A stretch of DNA of 64,000 bases from Psychrobacter nivimaris (GTDB lineage: Bacteria; Pseudomonadota; Gammaproteobacteria; Pseudomonadales; Moraxellaceae): positions 1 through 64,000 of the forward strand of contig NZ_VZIZ01000002.1 in the NCBI RefSeq assembly GCF_009812035.1, in the 5' to 3' direction. Positions 45,483-53,692 of the stretch are shown here, in pieces (positions within the stretch are counted from its first letter, which is position 1; every line of letters begins with the position of its first letter). Both the position numbers and the translations under genes were made by a program. The notes below the pieces were generated by a model. The model was not told the DNA's origin. It saw only the letters and a list, made by a program, of their open reading frames with translations, and searched no databases.

Positions 45483-45998
45483 TTAAATAAGTTCCACTTG
45501 CCCCACTCTAGAGTAGGCACGGTTAAAGTAAACCAACCCTTCATCAGTGCCGCCTTGTGGCTCAGCCTGATTGATGGCGACAATGCGGCACATAAAGACG
45601 CTATGCGTGCCGACTTCTTGAATTTGTTCAATCTCACAATCAAAGCTGACCAAGGCATCCTCCAGTACAGGAGCGCCTGTTTGTAATTGTGTCCAAGAAC
45701 CATATTCAAACCGTTCTTCTGAACACAATTTAGAGGCAAAAGCATTGGACAGCTGCTCATGTTGCGCGCCTAACACATTGACACTTAAAATCTTGTTTTC
45801 CAGAAAGTAGCCATGTGACCGAGACGTTTGATTCATACAGACAAGCAAGGTCGGCGGTGTGTCTGTGACACTACATACTGCCGATGCTGTAAACCCATGC
45901 ATGCCCGTCGCACCTGCTGTGGTCACCACATTGACCGCAGTCGTTAGCAAAGACATGGCATCTCTAAAGTCGGTCGCGTCAATCCTATCTTTAATCAT
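45483..45998 (-). CDS. Flavin reductase family protein (FMN-dependent)
   Basis: Flavin reductase of the HpaC/RutF type, 171 residues, expected to make reduced FMN or FAD from NAD(P)H. Family blocks: FRDAMSLLTTAVNVVTTAG (about 11-29), HGFTASAVCSVTDTPPTLLVCMN with the flavin-binding T/S-A-S motif, ILSVNVLGAQHEQLSNAFAS and the C-terminal GTHSVFMCRIVAI and YFNRAYSRVG. Such enzymes usually supply a partner monooxygenase. The direct neighbours are the core methionine synthase and DUF1852, which makes DUF1852 the obvious candidate partner; no other oxygenase is encoded in this cluster. The gap to mesD is 104 bp and holds a 9-bp hairpin (46066-46089) without T-run. Confidence 0.92.
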   Translation of the reverse strand: MIKDRIDATDFRDAMSLLTTAVNVVTTAGATGMHGFTASAVCSVTDTPPTLLVCMNQTSRSHGYFLENKILSVNVLGAQHEQLSNAFASKLCSEERFEYGSWTQLQTGAPVLEDALVSFDCEIEQIQEVGTHSVFMCRIVAINQAEPQGGTDEGLVYFNRAYSRVGQVELI

Positions 45999-46103
45999 TG
46001 CTTCAATCCCGAGAAACGTTAAAAAATAACGTTAAAAAATTGTGCTTCAATTTTAGTTTTGCAAGGGAAATTCTTTAAATAGAATTTCCTAAACGGCTCA
46101 ACT

Positions 46104-47132
46104 CTAAGCAGTCAGTTCTTGACGAACGATTTGAGCACCAGCGCTTAAGGCCGCGAGCTTACCACGTGCGACTTGGCGAGACAAAGGTGCCATGCCGCAG
46201 TTAGTGGCAGGATACAGCTTGTCAGCATCGACAAATTGTAGCGCTTTGCGTAGCGTATCTGCTACCTCTTCTGGTGTCTCGATAGTGTTGGTTGCCACAT
46301 CAATGGCACCGACCATCACTTTTTTACCACGAATCAATTCAATCAGATCCATAGGTACACGTGAGTTTTGACACTCAAGTGAGACAATATCGATTTTCGA
46401 CTGTTGCAATTTAGGGAACGCTTTTTCGTATTCGCGCCACTCTGAACCCAGTGTCTTTTTCCAATCGGTATTGGCTTTGATGCCATAGCCGTAGCAAATA
46501 TGGACAGCTGTCTCACATTTTAGGCCTTCAATGGCGCGCTCTAAAGTTGCAATACCCCAGTCGTTCACATCATCAAAGAATACATTAAATGCTGGCTCAT
46601 CAAACTGGATAATATCGACGCCAGCCGCTTCTAATTCTTTTGCCTCTTGGTTCAGGATTTTAGCAAATTCCCAAGCCAATTTTTCACGGCTTTTATAATG
46701 ACCGTCATATAACGTATCAATCATCGTCATCGGCCCTGGCAACGCCCATTTGATTGGCTGATCAGTTTGCTGGCGTAAAAACTTGGCATCATCAACAAAC
46801 ACGGACTTCGGACGGCTCACCGCACCAACGACTGATGGCACGCTCGCATCATAGCGATTACGAATTTTGACCGTCTCACGCTTCTCAAAGTCGACACCAT
46901 CAAGGTGTTCGATGAACGTAGTCACAAAATGCTGACGGGTCTGCTCGCCATCACTGACAATATCAATCCCTGCATGCTGCTGCTCTTGCAATGATACACG
47001 CAGCGCATCTCGCTTGGCTTCAAGCAACTGCTCGCCCTCTAATGCCCAAGGTGACCAAATTTTCTCGGGTTCTGCTAGCCAAGAAGGTTTTGGTAAGCTG
47101 CCAGCGGTAGACGTCGGTAATAGTAGTTTCAT
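46104..47132 (-). CDS. mesD: Core (folate-independent) methionine synthase, MesD-like
   Basis: Protein of 342 residues equal to only the catalytic barrel of MetE; the N-terminal folate-binding half is absent. Zinc ligands expected of MetE are visible as H211 and C213 (HICYGYG), E253 (SLECQNSR) and C312 (TNCGMAPLSR), and homocysteine-binding motifs STAGSLPKP (about 8-16), SDGEQTRQHF (60-69) and QFDEPAF (176-182) are conserved. It should transfer a methyl group to homocysteine in the cytosol. Its neighbour is DUF1852, the published partner of the MesD family, which needs oxygen and neither methyl-folate nor cobalamin in genetic tests. That pairing, more than sequence, is why I call it MesD. DUF1852 lies 54 bp upstream and the flavin reductase just downstream. 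Confidence 0.9.
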   Translation of the reverse strand: MKLLLPTSTAGSLPKPSWLAEPEKIWSPWALEGEQLLEAKRDALRVSLQEQQHAGIDIVSDGEQTRQHFVTTFIEHLDGVDFEKRETVKIRNRYDASVPSVVGAVSRPKSVFVDDAKFLRQQTDQPIKWALPGPMTMIDTLYDGHYKSREKLAWEFAKILNQEAKELEAAGVDIIQFDEPAFNVFFDDVNDWGIATLERAIEGLKCETAVHICYGYGIKANTDWKKTLGSEWREYEKAFPKLQQSKIDIVSLECQNSRVPMDLIELIRGKKVMVGAIDVATNTIETPEEVADTLRKALQFVDADKLYPATNCGMAPLSRQVARGKLAALSAGAQIVRQELTA

Positions 47133-47186
47133 ACGATTTATCTTCTAATTAATTTATTTTTTATTATGTTGATGAGTGATGCTCAG

Positions 47187-48224
47187 TTAAGCGGCTTGCT
47201 TCCTAGACGTTTCTTTATCAGCAGCTTCTTTTTGAGCAGTATCGCCCGTTACATCATAGCTTGCAGCCCATTCCTCAAGGATTGTTTGATACGGCTTAAT
47301 AAAATGCGTCTCAGTAAATCTGCCTTGGGTCACTGCCATCTGACTGCGTTCGGCACGGTCATAGACCACTTGAGTCAATGAATAGTCTTGGTAGTTCAGG
47401 CTAGGTTGATATACTTGACCAGCGCTTGAATTGGCGTTGTAAATCTCAGGACGGTAGATCTTCTGAAAGGTCTCCATAGTACTGATTGCACTAATCAGCT
47501 CAAGATCGGTGTAATCACTGAGCAAGTCCCCTGCAAAATAAAATGCTAGCGGCGCGGCACTACCTTCAGGCTTAAAATAACGTACTGTTAATCCCATTTT
47601 ATGAAAATAGTCGTCGGTCAACGAGTATTCATCTTGCTTGTATTCAATGCCCAATACAGGATGTTGATTAACAGTACGATAGTAAGTCTTGCTGGTTGAC
47701 ACGCTCAGGCAAATCACAGGTTTTTTTTGAAAATGAGCGTTGTAAGCTTCTGAATTCAATAAGTATTGAAATAATTTTCCATGCAACTCACCAAAATTAT
47801 CTGGCGTTATGGATGCTAGGTTTTTGTCGCGATGCTCTGGTAACACAATACTAAAGTCATAATCACGCACATAAGAGGAGAAGCTGTTGCCAACCATACC
47901 GTCGATACGCTTGTTTTCTTTATGATCCACAATCGTGGTTTTTAGCGTTTCGATAATAGGAAACGTCTGACCATTGCCTTTAACATCTAGATCGACAGAG
48001 ATAATATCAACTTCAACAGAATAACGATCTGCTGTCAGATTGTCCCAATGCGCCAATGCATTGAATCGATTATTAATCATGGTTAACGTTTTGCGTAAGT
48101 TCTCTTGACGGTGCTCGCCGCGTGCCAAATTTGCAAAGTTAGTCGTCAAACGCGTGCTATCTGCAGGCTGATAGTTTTCGTCAAAACGAATGTGCTTAAT
48201 TGAACAATTGAATTCTTTACTCAT
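47187..48224 (-). CDS. DUF1852 family protein, MesD partner
   Basis: Protein of 345 residues of the DUF1852 family, no signal peptide or membrane segment. It begins FNCSIKHIRFDENY and has conserved-looking blocks NFANLARGEHRQENLRKTL (about 28-46), MVGNSFSSYVRDYDFSIVLPEH and a C-terminal RAERSQMAVTQGRFTETHFI. Published genetics in other aerobes show DUF1852 is required for MesD methionine synthase activity; its chemistry is unknown. I see no obvious cofactor motif (no Rossmann glycine loop, no CxxC). The next two genes encode MesD and a flavin reductase, so a reduced-flavin and O2-dependent reaction that yields the methyl donor is a fair hypothesis. The first gene of the unit, with a MetR-like box about 100 bp upstream. 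Confidence 0.9.
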   Translation of the reverse strand: MSKEFNCSIKHIRFDENYQPADSTRLTTNFANLARGEHRQENLRKTLTMINNRFNALAHWDNLTADRYSVEVDIISVDLDVKGNGQTFPIIETLKTTIVDHKENKRIDGMVGNSFSSYVRDYDFSIVLPEHRDKNLASITPDNFGELHGKLFQYLLNSEAYNAHFQKKPVICLSVSTSKTYYRTVNQHPVLGIEYKQDEYSLTDDYFHKMGLTVRYFKPEGSAAPLAFYFAGDLLSDYTDLELISAISTMETFQKIYRPEIYNANSSAGQVYQPSLNYQDYSLTQVVYDRAERSQMAVTQGRFTETHFIKPYQTILEEWAASYDVTGDTAQKEAADKETSRKQAA

Positions 48225-48278
48225 GGTGATCCGCTACCTTATTTATCTGAGATAAAACCAAATCTGTGTATGAGGTGA

Positions 48279-48306
48279 ATCATACCGAAATCTAAACATG
48301 AATAAA
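48279..48306 (-). promoter_or_regulatory. Candidate promoter of the DUF1852-mesD unit
   Basis: Read on the minus strand: TTTATT (48306-48301), 16-bp spacer, TATGAT (48284-48279). The -10 is good and the -35 poor, which would suit an activator-dependent promoter with the MetR-like palindrome 20 bp further upstream. Confidence 0.35.
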
Positions 48307-48325
48307 AACGATACAATTTAAACAT

Positions 48326-48346
48326 AAGATGAATTTTATTCATCTT
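48326..48346. promoter_or_regulatory. MetR-type palindrome upstream of DUF1852
   Basis: Perfect palindrome AAGATGAAT-TTT-ATTCATCTT with 9-bp arms. Its core at 48330-48342 is TGAATTTTATTCA, an exact match to the MetR consensus TGAA-NN-(T/A)-NN-TTCA. It lies 102-122 bp upstream of the DUF1852 start. MetR activates methionine synthase genes with homocysteine as coinducer in enterobacteria; use here is inferred. Confidence 0.6.
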
Positions 48347-48475
48347 CCTGAAACTTAGATATATAAAGGAAATTTAACAGCGGAATTTTTAAGGATTTAT
48401 TTAACGTACAACTAAGCCCTTCACACAATGGCAGCGAAGAGGCTTTTATACTGCTTAAGCATATTTTTAAGGCAT

Positions 48476-48508
48476 AAAAAAAGGATACCATCGTATCCTT
48501 TTTTTTGT
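48476..48508. terminator. Bidirectional terminator after the Acr1-like gene
   Basis: AAAAAAAGGATAC-CATC-GTATCCTTTTTTTT, with A- and T-tracts on both sides. It ends the acyl-CoA reductase transcript and so isolates the DUF1852 unit. Confidence 0.88.
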
Positions 48509-48536
48509 TTTCGTAATAATTGAGAATAAACCTATC

Positions 48537-49424
48537 TTAGTGATGCTCACCAGGGAGAATTCTGGCAAAGGCACGCTGAGCAAAGTTAGGCTTACTATCA
48601 GTCGTTTGCGCTGCCGTCGAACTTGGGAAGATACGATAACCAATTGATTGAATACCGACGTTAAAGGCTGGCACCAACGAGTACGTCGCTGAGGCGAATT
48701 TGCCCATATTACTGGCGATACTGTTTGGCTTATGGACAATCGCTTTTGCGACCATTAATGCGGCTTCATCAGGCATCAAAGCTGGCATATAACGGTATAG
48801 TTTGGTTGGGGCAATCATAGGGGTACGTACCAAGGGCATAAAGATATTGGTGACCTTGATATTATCGCCTTTGACTTCCGCGGCTAAGCAACGACTAAAC
48901 GCATCTAACGCAGATTTTGACGCCACATACGCAGCAAAACGAGGGCTGTTGGCCAATACCCCAATCGAAGAGATATTGACAACTTGACCCGTTTGGCGGT
49001 TAATCATCGTCGGCAAGAAACCAAGAATAATTTTGACCGCGCCAAAATAATTGATCTCCATGGTGCGCTCAAAGTCATGAAAACGGTTGACCGACTCATG
49101 TACCGAACGGCGAATCGAACGACCAGCATTATTGACCAATACATCCACATGTTTAAAATCAGCAAGAATTTGTTCGCTGATTTTTTCAATCTCATCCATA
49201 TTGGTGAGGTCACATGGATAGTAGCTAGCCGCGCCGCCAAGTGTTTCAATATTTTCCTTGACCATTTTTAGCTTATCTTCAGTACGGGCCAGCAAAATAA
49301 CATGCGCGCCGCATTCACTGAGCAAAAAAGCCGTACGCTCGCCGATACCACTTGAAGCGCCTGTGATGATAATATTCTTGCCTTTGACGGCTTTGGTGAT
49401 TGCTTTTTTCGAGAGATTGGCCAT
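48537..49424 (-). CDS. Acr1-like fatty acyl-CoA reductase (short-chain dehydrogenase)
   Basis: Short-chain dehydrogenase of 295 residues. The cofactor loop is TGASSGIG (21-28), and the catalytic serine, tyrosine and lysine are in NISSIGVLANSPRFAAYVASKSA. Long stretches match my recollection of Acinetobacter Acr1 (NNAGRSIRR, RFHDFERTM, MPLVRTPMIAPTK, RIFPSSTAA and the end PGEHH versus PGEHW, same total length of 295), so fatty acyl-CoA reduction to aldehyde for wax ester synthesis is the likely role. AAAGGA 6 nt before the ATG. It stands alone; the wax ester synthase is not in the window. Confidence 0.88.
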   Translation of the reverse strand: MANLSKKAITKAVKGKNIIITGASSGIGERTAFLLSECGAHVILLARTEDKLKMVKENIETLGGAASYYPCDLTNMDEIEKISEQILADFKHVDVLVNNAGRSIRRSVHESVNRFHDFERTMEINYFGAVKIILGFLPTMINRQTGQVVNISSIGVLANSPRFAAYVASKSALDAFSRCLAAEVKGDNIKVTNIFMPLVRTPMIAPTKLYRYMPALMPDEAALMVAKAIVHKPNSIASNMGKFASATYSLVPAFNVGIQSIGYRIFPSSTAAQTTDSKPNFAQRAFARILPGEHH

Positions 49425-49583
49425 AAAAAGTCCTTTTCGTTTATTCTATAGTTATTGGTATTCGGTTATAGCATAGCAAAAAAATGTTGTATGGAGTGAA
49501 CAAAACCATAGTGGGCATTAGCTGACGGGATCTTTACAAATTTCGTCGTCAACATAAATATTTATAAATACATTTTTAGCTTA

Positions 49584-49667
49584 TTGTTAATTACTAATTA
49601 CTAATTACTAATTACTAATTACTAATTACTAAGTGCTAAGTGCTAAGTACCAAGTGTTAAGTGCTAA
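49584..49667. repeat. Heptanucleotide tandem repeat upstream of the DUF1622 gene
   Basis: Twelve units of 7 bp: one TTGTTAA, six identical TTACTAA, then GTGCTAA, GTGCTAA, GTACCAA, GTGTTAA, GTGCTAA. It ends 34 bp before the start codon of the DUF1622 gene, so changes in copy number could shift promoter spacing. The array is not coding, because TAA occurs in each unit. Confidence 0.9.
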
Positions 49668-49701
49668 GCTTTTTTTTGATCAATTATGAGGAGTATCTGC
49701 T

Positions 49702-50103
49702 TTGATAGAAACACTAACTCACTATATCGACTTAATTGCCAAAATGATCGAAGTCATTGGCGTCCTCATTATGTTTTTTGGGCTATTTCTTGCCTTGTAT
49801 AAAGCTTTTCGAGCGTCGGGGCATTTCAATAATGATACTTATGTTGAAATCAGGCAGACCGTAGGCAAGTCTATATTGTTAGGATTAGAGGTGCTAATCG
49901 CCGCTGATATCGTGGCTACTGTCGTCACCGAGCCATCGCTACGCAGCGTACTGGTGCTAGGTTTTATCGTACTGATTCGAACCTTTTTAAGCTTATCGTT
50001 ACAGGTTGAATTAGAAGGACGGTTCCCTTGGCAAAATAGAAAGCCTGCGCCTGATAAACAGTCTGATACTGACAATCATACTGTGCCAATTGATAAAACA
50101 TAG
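49702..50103 (+). CDS. DUF1622 family membrane protein
   Basis: Membrane protein of 133 residues with the DUF1622 pattern: a first helix (about 15-35, VIGVLIMFFGLFLALYKAF), then VEIRQTVGKSILLGLEVLIAADIVATV and SVLVLGFIVLIRTFLSLSLQVELEGRFPW, and a hydrophilic tail. Function unknown. The start codon is TTG, supported by GAGGAG 8 nt upstream. The heptamer repeat array directly upstream may affect its expression. Confidence 0.87.
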   Translation: MIETLTHYIDLIAKMIEVIGVLIMFFGLFLALYKAFRASGHFNNDTYVEIRQTVGKSILLGLEVLIAADIVATVVTEPSLRSVLVLGFIVLIRTFLSLSLQVELEGRFPWQNRKPAPDKQSDTDNHTVPIDKT

Positions 50104-50182
50104 CTGTTGGACAAAAATGCCATCAAAAAGCGATGCATAGACATGATTAGCACGAGTTTATAAAACAAGATTTAAGCGTTTG

Positions 50183-51214
50183 CTATTCGTGCGCCTGCAA
50201 AAAAGTCTCGACCACTTTAAATTGCCCAGCCGTGCTCTCTTCGCCATACATCGCCTGTCTAAAGGCGTTGGAGTTTGGAATACCTGTCGTATACCATGCA
50301 ATATGTTTGCGAGCGATACGGCAGCCTGAGTACTCCCCATAAAAATCATAGAGCTCTTGCAAATGGGCCAGTACGATCTCTTTTATCTCACTGACGCTTG
50401 GTGCCTCTAGGCGCTCGCCAGTACGCAAAAAGTGCTCAATATCGCGAAATATCCATGGTTGCCCTTGTGCAGCACGCCCAATCATCACCGCATCACAGCC
50501 TGTCATCTCATAGACGTGTTGGGCTTTTTGCGCGCTATCTATATCACCGTTAGCAATAACAGGAATACTGATACTTTCTTTGACTTCGCGTATTAGCTCA
50601 TAGCGTGCATTGCCTGTATACATGTCTTCACGCGTACGGCCATGAATAGCAACCGCTGCAATGCCTGCCTGCTCAGCACGCTTGGCGACTCGTAAGATAT
50701 TTTCACGACCGTTTTCAAAGCCTAGACGTGTCTTTAGCGTGACAGGTGCATCAACGGCATTGACCGTTGCATCTAGTAAACGCGCGACCAAATCTTCGTC
50801 TTGCAACAATGCAGAGCCTGCCAGCTTACGACAGACTTTTTTGGCAGGACAGCCCATATTGATATCGATAATCTGCGCGCCATTATCGATTTGATAACGA
50901 GCCGCTTCAGCCAATTTGTCTGGCTCTGCGCCTGCTATCTGTGCAGAAATAGGCGCAATCTCATTGTCGAAATTGGCACGATATAGGGATTTTTTGCGTG
51001 CATAAAGTGCCGTATCAGCGATGATCATCTCGCTGACCGCATGACCTGCGCCAAATGATTTGCACAATCGGCGAAAAGGATTGTCCGTCACGCCCGCCAT
51101 CGGCGCAACCATCAAACGGTTTTCAATCGTCAGGCCACCGATATTTAATGGCTGTAATAGCGGATGATCAGACAAAGTCGAGGACGAAGGTAAAATGAGA
51201 GAATCAATAGACAT
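50183..51214 (-). CDS. dusB: tRNA-dihydrouridine synthase B
   Basis: Flavoenzyme reducing uridines in the tRNA D-loop, 343 residues from ATG 51214. Motifs: LMVAPMAGVTDNPFRRLC, QIAGAEPDKLAEAA, DINMGCPAKKVCRKLAGSALL with the catalytic cysteine, AIHGRTREDMYTG and VIANGDIDSAQKA. In many gammaproteobacteria fis follows dusB, but the next gene here is DUF1622 on the other strand, so that pair is broken. The start codon has no Shine-Dalgarno: a terminator-like hairpin with T-run ends exactly at the ATG. A TTG at 51244 is inside that hairpin. Confidence 0.94.
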   Translation of the reverse strand: MSIDSLILPSSSTLSDHPLLQPLNIGGLTIENRLMVAPMAGVTDNPFRRLCKSFGAGHAVSEMIIADTALYARKKSLYRANFDNEIAPISAQIAGAEPDKLAEAARYQIDNGAQIIDINMGCPAKKVCRKLAGSALLQDEDLVARLLDATVNAVDAPVTLKTRLGFENGRENILRVAKRAEQAGIAAVAIHGRTREDMYTGNARYELIREVKESISIPVIANGDIDSAQKAQHVYEMTGCDAVMIGRAAQGQPWIFRDIEHFLRTGERLEAPSVSEIKEIVLAHLQELYDFYGEYSGCRIARKHIAWYTTGIPNSNAFRQAMYGEESTAGQFKVVETFLQAHE

Positions 51215-51218
51215 AAAA

Positions 51219-51250
51219 AACGGCTTGATTTGTAAAGAAAACAAGCCGTT
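51219..51250 (-). terminator. Terminator-like hairpin ending at the dusB start codon
   Basis: On the minus strand: AACGGCTTG, 14-nt loop, CAAGCCGTT, then TTTT and the dusB ATG. It lies about 85 bp after betT, whose terminator it probably is. Because its T-run abuts the dusB ATG, read-through transcripts would have the ribosome site buried, and dusB may depend on a leaderless or attenuated transcript. Confidence 0.7.
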
Positions 51251-51334
51251 ATTCTAAGGATTCGTGCACATAATGCAAGCGATTAACGTGAATAGCTTGC
51301 ATAAGCATTACTCGTTTTTAATAAATCCCATGCA

Positions 51335-53380
51335 TTATTTATCAAGCACACTGCCCTGCTCTAGCGTGATGTCATCATCATGCTCTTGCATGCGCCACGG
51401 TAGACTATCAGGCGATACATTGAGGAAATGTAAATACTTCTCAAACTGATCAATGATGTCATTAATCACTGATTCAGATTTGTAGCCGTATAAATCATAG
51501 GTCTGACCACCACGGCGTAGATACACCTCAGCGCGATGATGGTGCTCTTGTGGCAAAGTATCTGCGCTGTCTTCAGTATAATAATCAGGCGCATCATGCT
51601 CAGATAAGCGTACCTCATACCAAAACTCGACATCGTCACCGCGCTGTAGCTCTAATACGGCTCGGTTATTGACCGCATCATAGTTGACCTCAGTCGTCCA
51701 GCCAGTTTCTGCAAATTTAGACGACACCTCCATCATCGAAGGCATAACCACTTCTTTAATATAGCTAAGAACCTTTTCACGCGTTGGCTTATCGGTCATA
51801 TAATCAATACGCTCGCGCCATGCAGACGGTTTGAGTAAATGCGGCGGCAGTCTGTTGTCATTACCAAGGCTCTGATTACGATGTCCTTCGATACGTAACG
51901 CACGCCACATACCAAACATAGAAATCAGAATAATAATCGCAAAAGGTAACGCACTAACGATAGCCGCTGTCTGTAGGGCTTCTAAACCACCTGCAAGTAG
52001 CAATACTGCTGCGACAGCACCTTCAGTCACTACCCAAAAGCTACGCTGCCACCATGGTGTATCACTGCGACCACCTGCCGCTAGCGAGTCGATTACCAAT
52101 GAGCCAGAATCCGATGACGTCACAAAAAACGTAATAATCAACAAAATAGTCAATGACGACACAAATTCGGTAAACGGTAGATTCTCTAACAGTTTAAACA
52201 AAGCTATCGCTTGGTTGTTTTGTACTTCACTGATTAATGAGGTATAACCATCGACCATAATCATATGTAGCGCGGTATCACCAAACACAGAAAACCAGAA
52301 GAACGTAAAGAACGTTGGCACCAACATCACACCGAGTACAAACTCACGGATGGTACGACCACGGCTAATCTTGGCAATAAACAGACCGACAAAGGGGGCC
52401 CATGCAATCGTCCATGCAAAGATAAATAAGGTCCAGCTACCGATCCAATCGCTATTCTCATACGCTTGTAAGCTAAAGGTACGCTCAACGATATTACCCA
52501 AATAGCTGCCTGTATTTTCCATAAAGGCATTCAAGATAAAAATGGTCGGCCCGACGACAAATACGAACAGCATCAACGCAGTTGCCAATAGCATATTTAA
52601 AATAGATAAGCGTTTTACACCCTTATCCATCCCTGCCAATACCGATACCAATGCCGCGGCTGTCACCAATGCAATGGCAATCACCTGTACGGTCGTATTC
52701 ACTGGAATGATATCTGGCAATAGATAATTGAGTCCCGCATTGATTTGCGACACCGACAAGCCAAGACTGGTCGCAATACCAAACATCGTACCTAATATCG
52801 CAAACACATCGACTGTATGACCGATAGGGCCATGAATCCTGTCACCAATAATCGGATATAGCGTCGAGCGTATTGACAGTGGTAAACCATGACGAAACGC
52901 AAAATAAGCCAGTGATAAACCAACGACACCATAAATCGCCCAAATATGAAAACCCCAATGAAAATACGCAATTTGCATCGCCTCTTTTGCCGCAGCAATA
53001 GTCTGCGGATCCGACATTGGCGGACTAGAAAAGTGCATCACTGGTTCCGCTACCCCATAAAACAGTAGCGCAATCCCGTAACCTGCCGAAAACAGCATGG
53101 CAAACCATTCAAGGAATCCATACTCCGCCTCAGCATGATCAGGGCCCAGCTTGATACTGCCATAAGACGAAAACGCCAGTACAATAATGAACATCAAAAA
53201 CAGTGCCACTGCCAGCATATAAAACCAGCCGAATGTCTCAGTCGTAAAACTAAGCACATCACTAAACAGAGCACCCGCTGCTTCAGGATTAATAGCCGTA
53301 CCAATGACCAATAGCAGCATAATAATGGCTGCAGGTACAAAGACTGGTAATAAAATAGTCGAACGAGGTAATTTACTCAT
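51335..53380 (-). CDS. betT: BCCT family transporter, BetT-like (choline/betaine)
   Basis: Sodium- or proton-coupled uptake carrier for quaternary amines, 681 residues. Twelve membrane segments are seen between about 14 and 515; the family signature WTIAWAPFVGLFIAKISRGRTIREFV is near residue 340. A cytosolic C-terminal domain of about 160 residues with ELQRGDDVEFWYEVRL and HHHRAEVYLRRGGQTYDLYGY is typical of BetT-type osmoregulated members. ATG 53380 is preferred to a TTG six codons earlier, which overlaps the GAGG that would serve as ribosome site. With the ABC importer at 37-40 kb it makes a second osmoprotectant route. No betIBA genes are nearby. Confidence 0.9.
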   Translation of the reverse strand: MSKLPRSTILLPVFVPAAIIMLLLVIGTAINPEAAGALFSDVLSFTTETFGWFYMLAVALFLMFIIVLAFSSYGSIKLGPDHAEAEYGFLEWFAMLFSAGYGIALLFYGVAEPVMHFSSPPMSDPQTIAAAKEAMQIAYFHWGFHIWAIYGVVGLSLAYFAFRHGLPLSIRSTLYPIIGDRIHGPIGHTVDVFAILGTMFGIATSLGLSVSQINAGLNYLLPDIIPVNTTVQVIAIALVTAAALVSVLAGMDKGVKRLSILNMLLATALMLFVFVVGPTIFILNAFMENTGSYLGNIVERTFSLQAYENSDWIGSWTLFIFAWTIAWAPFVGLFIAKISRGRTIREFVLGVMLVPTFFTFFWFSVFGDTALHMIMVDGYTSLISEVQNNQAIALFKLLENLPFTEFVSSLTILLIITFFVTSSDSGSLVIDSLAAGGRSDTPWWQRSFWVVTEGAVAAVLLLAGGLEALQTAAIVSALPFAIIILISMFGMWRALRIEGHRNQSLGNDNRLPPHLLKPSAWRERIDYMTDKPTREKVLSYIKEVVMPSMMEVSSKFAETGWTTEVNYDAVNNRAVLELQRGDDVEFWYEVRLSEHDAPDYYTEDSADTLPQEHHHRAEVYLRRGGQTYDLYGYKSESVINDIIDQFEKYLHFLNVSPDSLPWRMQEHDDDITLEQGSVLDK

Positions 53381-53563
53381 GAAAGATAATATCCTCAAAA
53401 GTTGACGATGCCTTTTTATGAAAATTTTTAATTAAGGCAAAGATTAGAAAATGTGTGTGAATGGTTATAATAATTATCACACTCTTTTCCAAAACCCTAG
53501 ACAAGCGTTCAACTCGTAACATGACTTTAACGAATGTTACATGACTATTACCAAGAAAATAAA

Positions 53564-53590
53564 AAAGGCAGCTTGCTAGCTGCCTTTGGA
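53564..53590 (-). terminator. Intrinsic terminator after the HIT protein gene
   Basis: AAAGGCAGC/GCTGCCTTT stem with a 6-nt loop; on the minus strand six T's follow. It lies about 100 bp beyond the HIT gene end. The rest of 53381-53692 shows no gene; the betT promoter should be near 53400-53550. Confidence 0.83.
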
Positions 53591-53692
53591 TTGTATATGT
53601 ACTCTACTTTGGTAATTTATAATCTATAAATGCTCGCTAATTCATAAATACCAGTATTTGTTGTACCTAAACAGAAGCAATCTGTTTCCTAA

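Noticed and set aside
48225-48536. SAM or cobalamin riboswitch before the DUF1852 gene
   Set aside because: No conserved riboswitch core was seen; the MetR-type palindrome explains likely control better.
49584-49667. CRISPR-like array
   Set aside because: The 7-bp units are directly adjacent with no spacers, so it is a simple tandem repeat.
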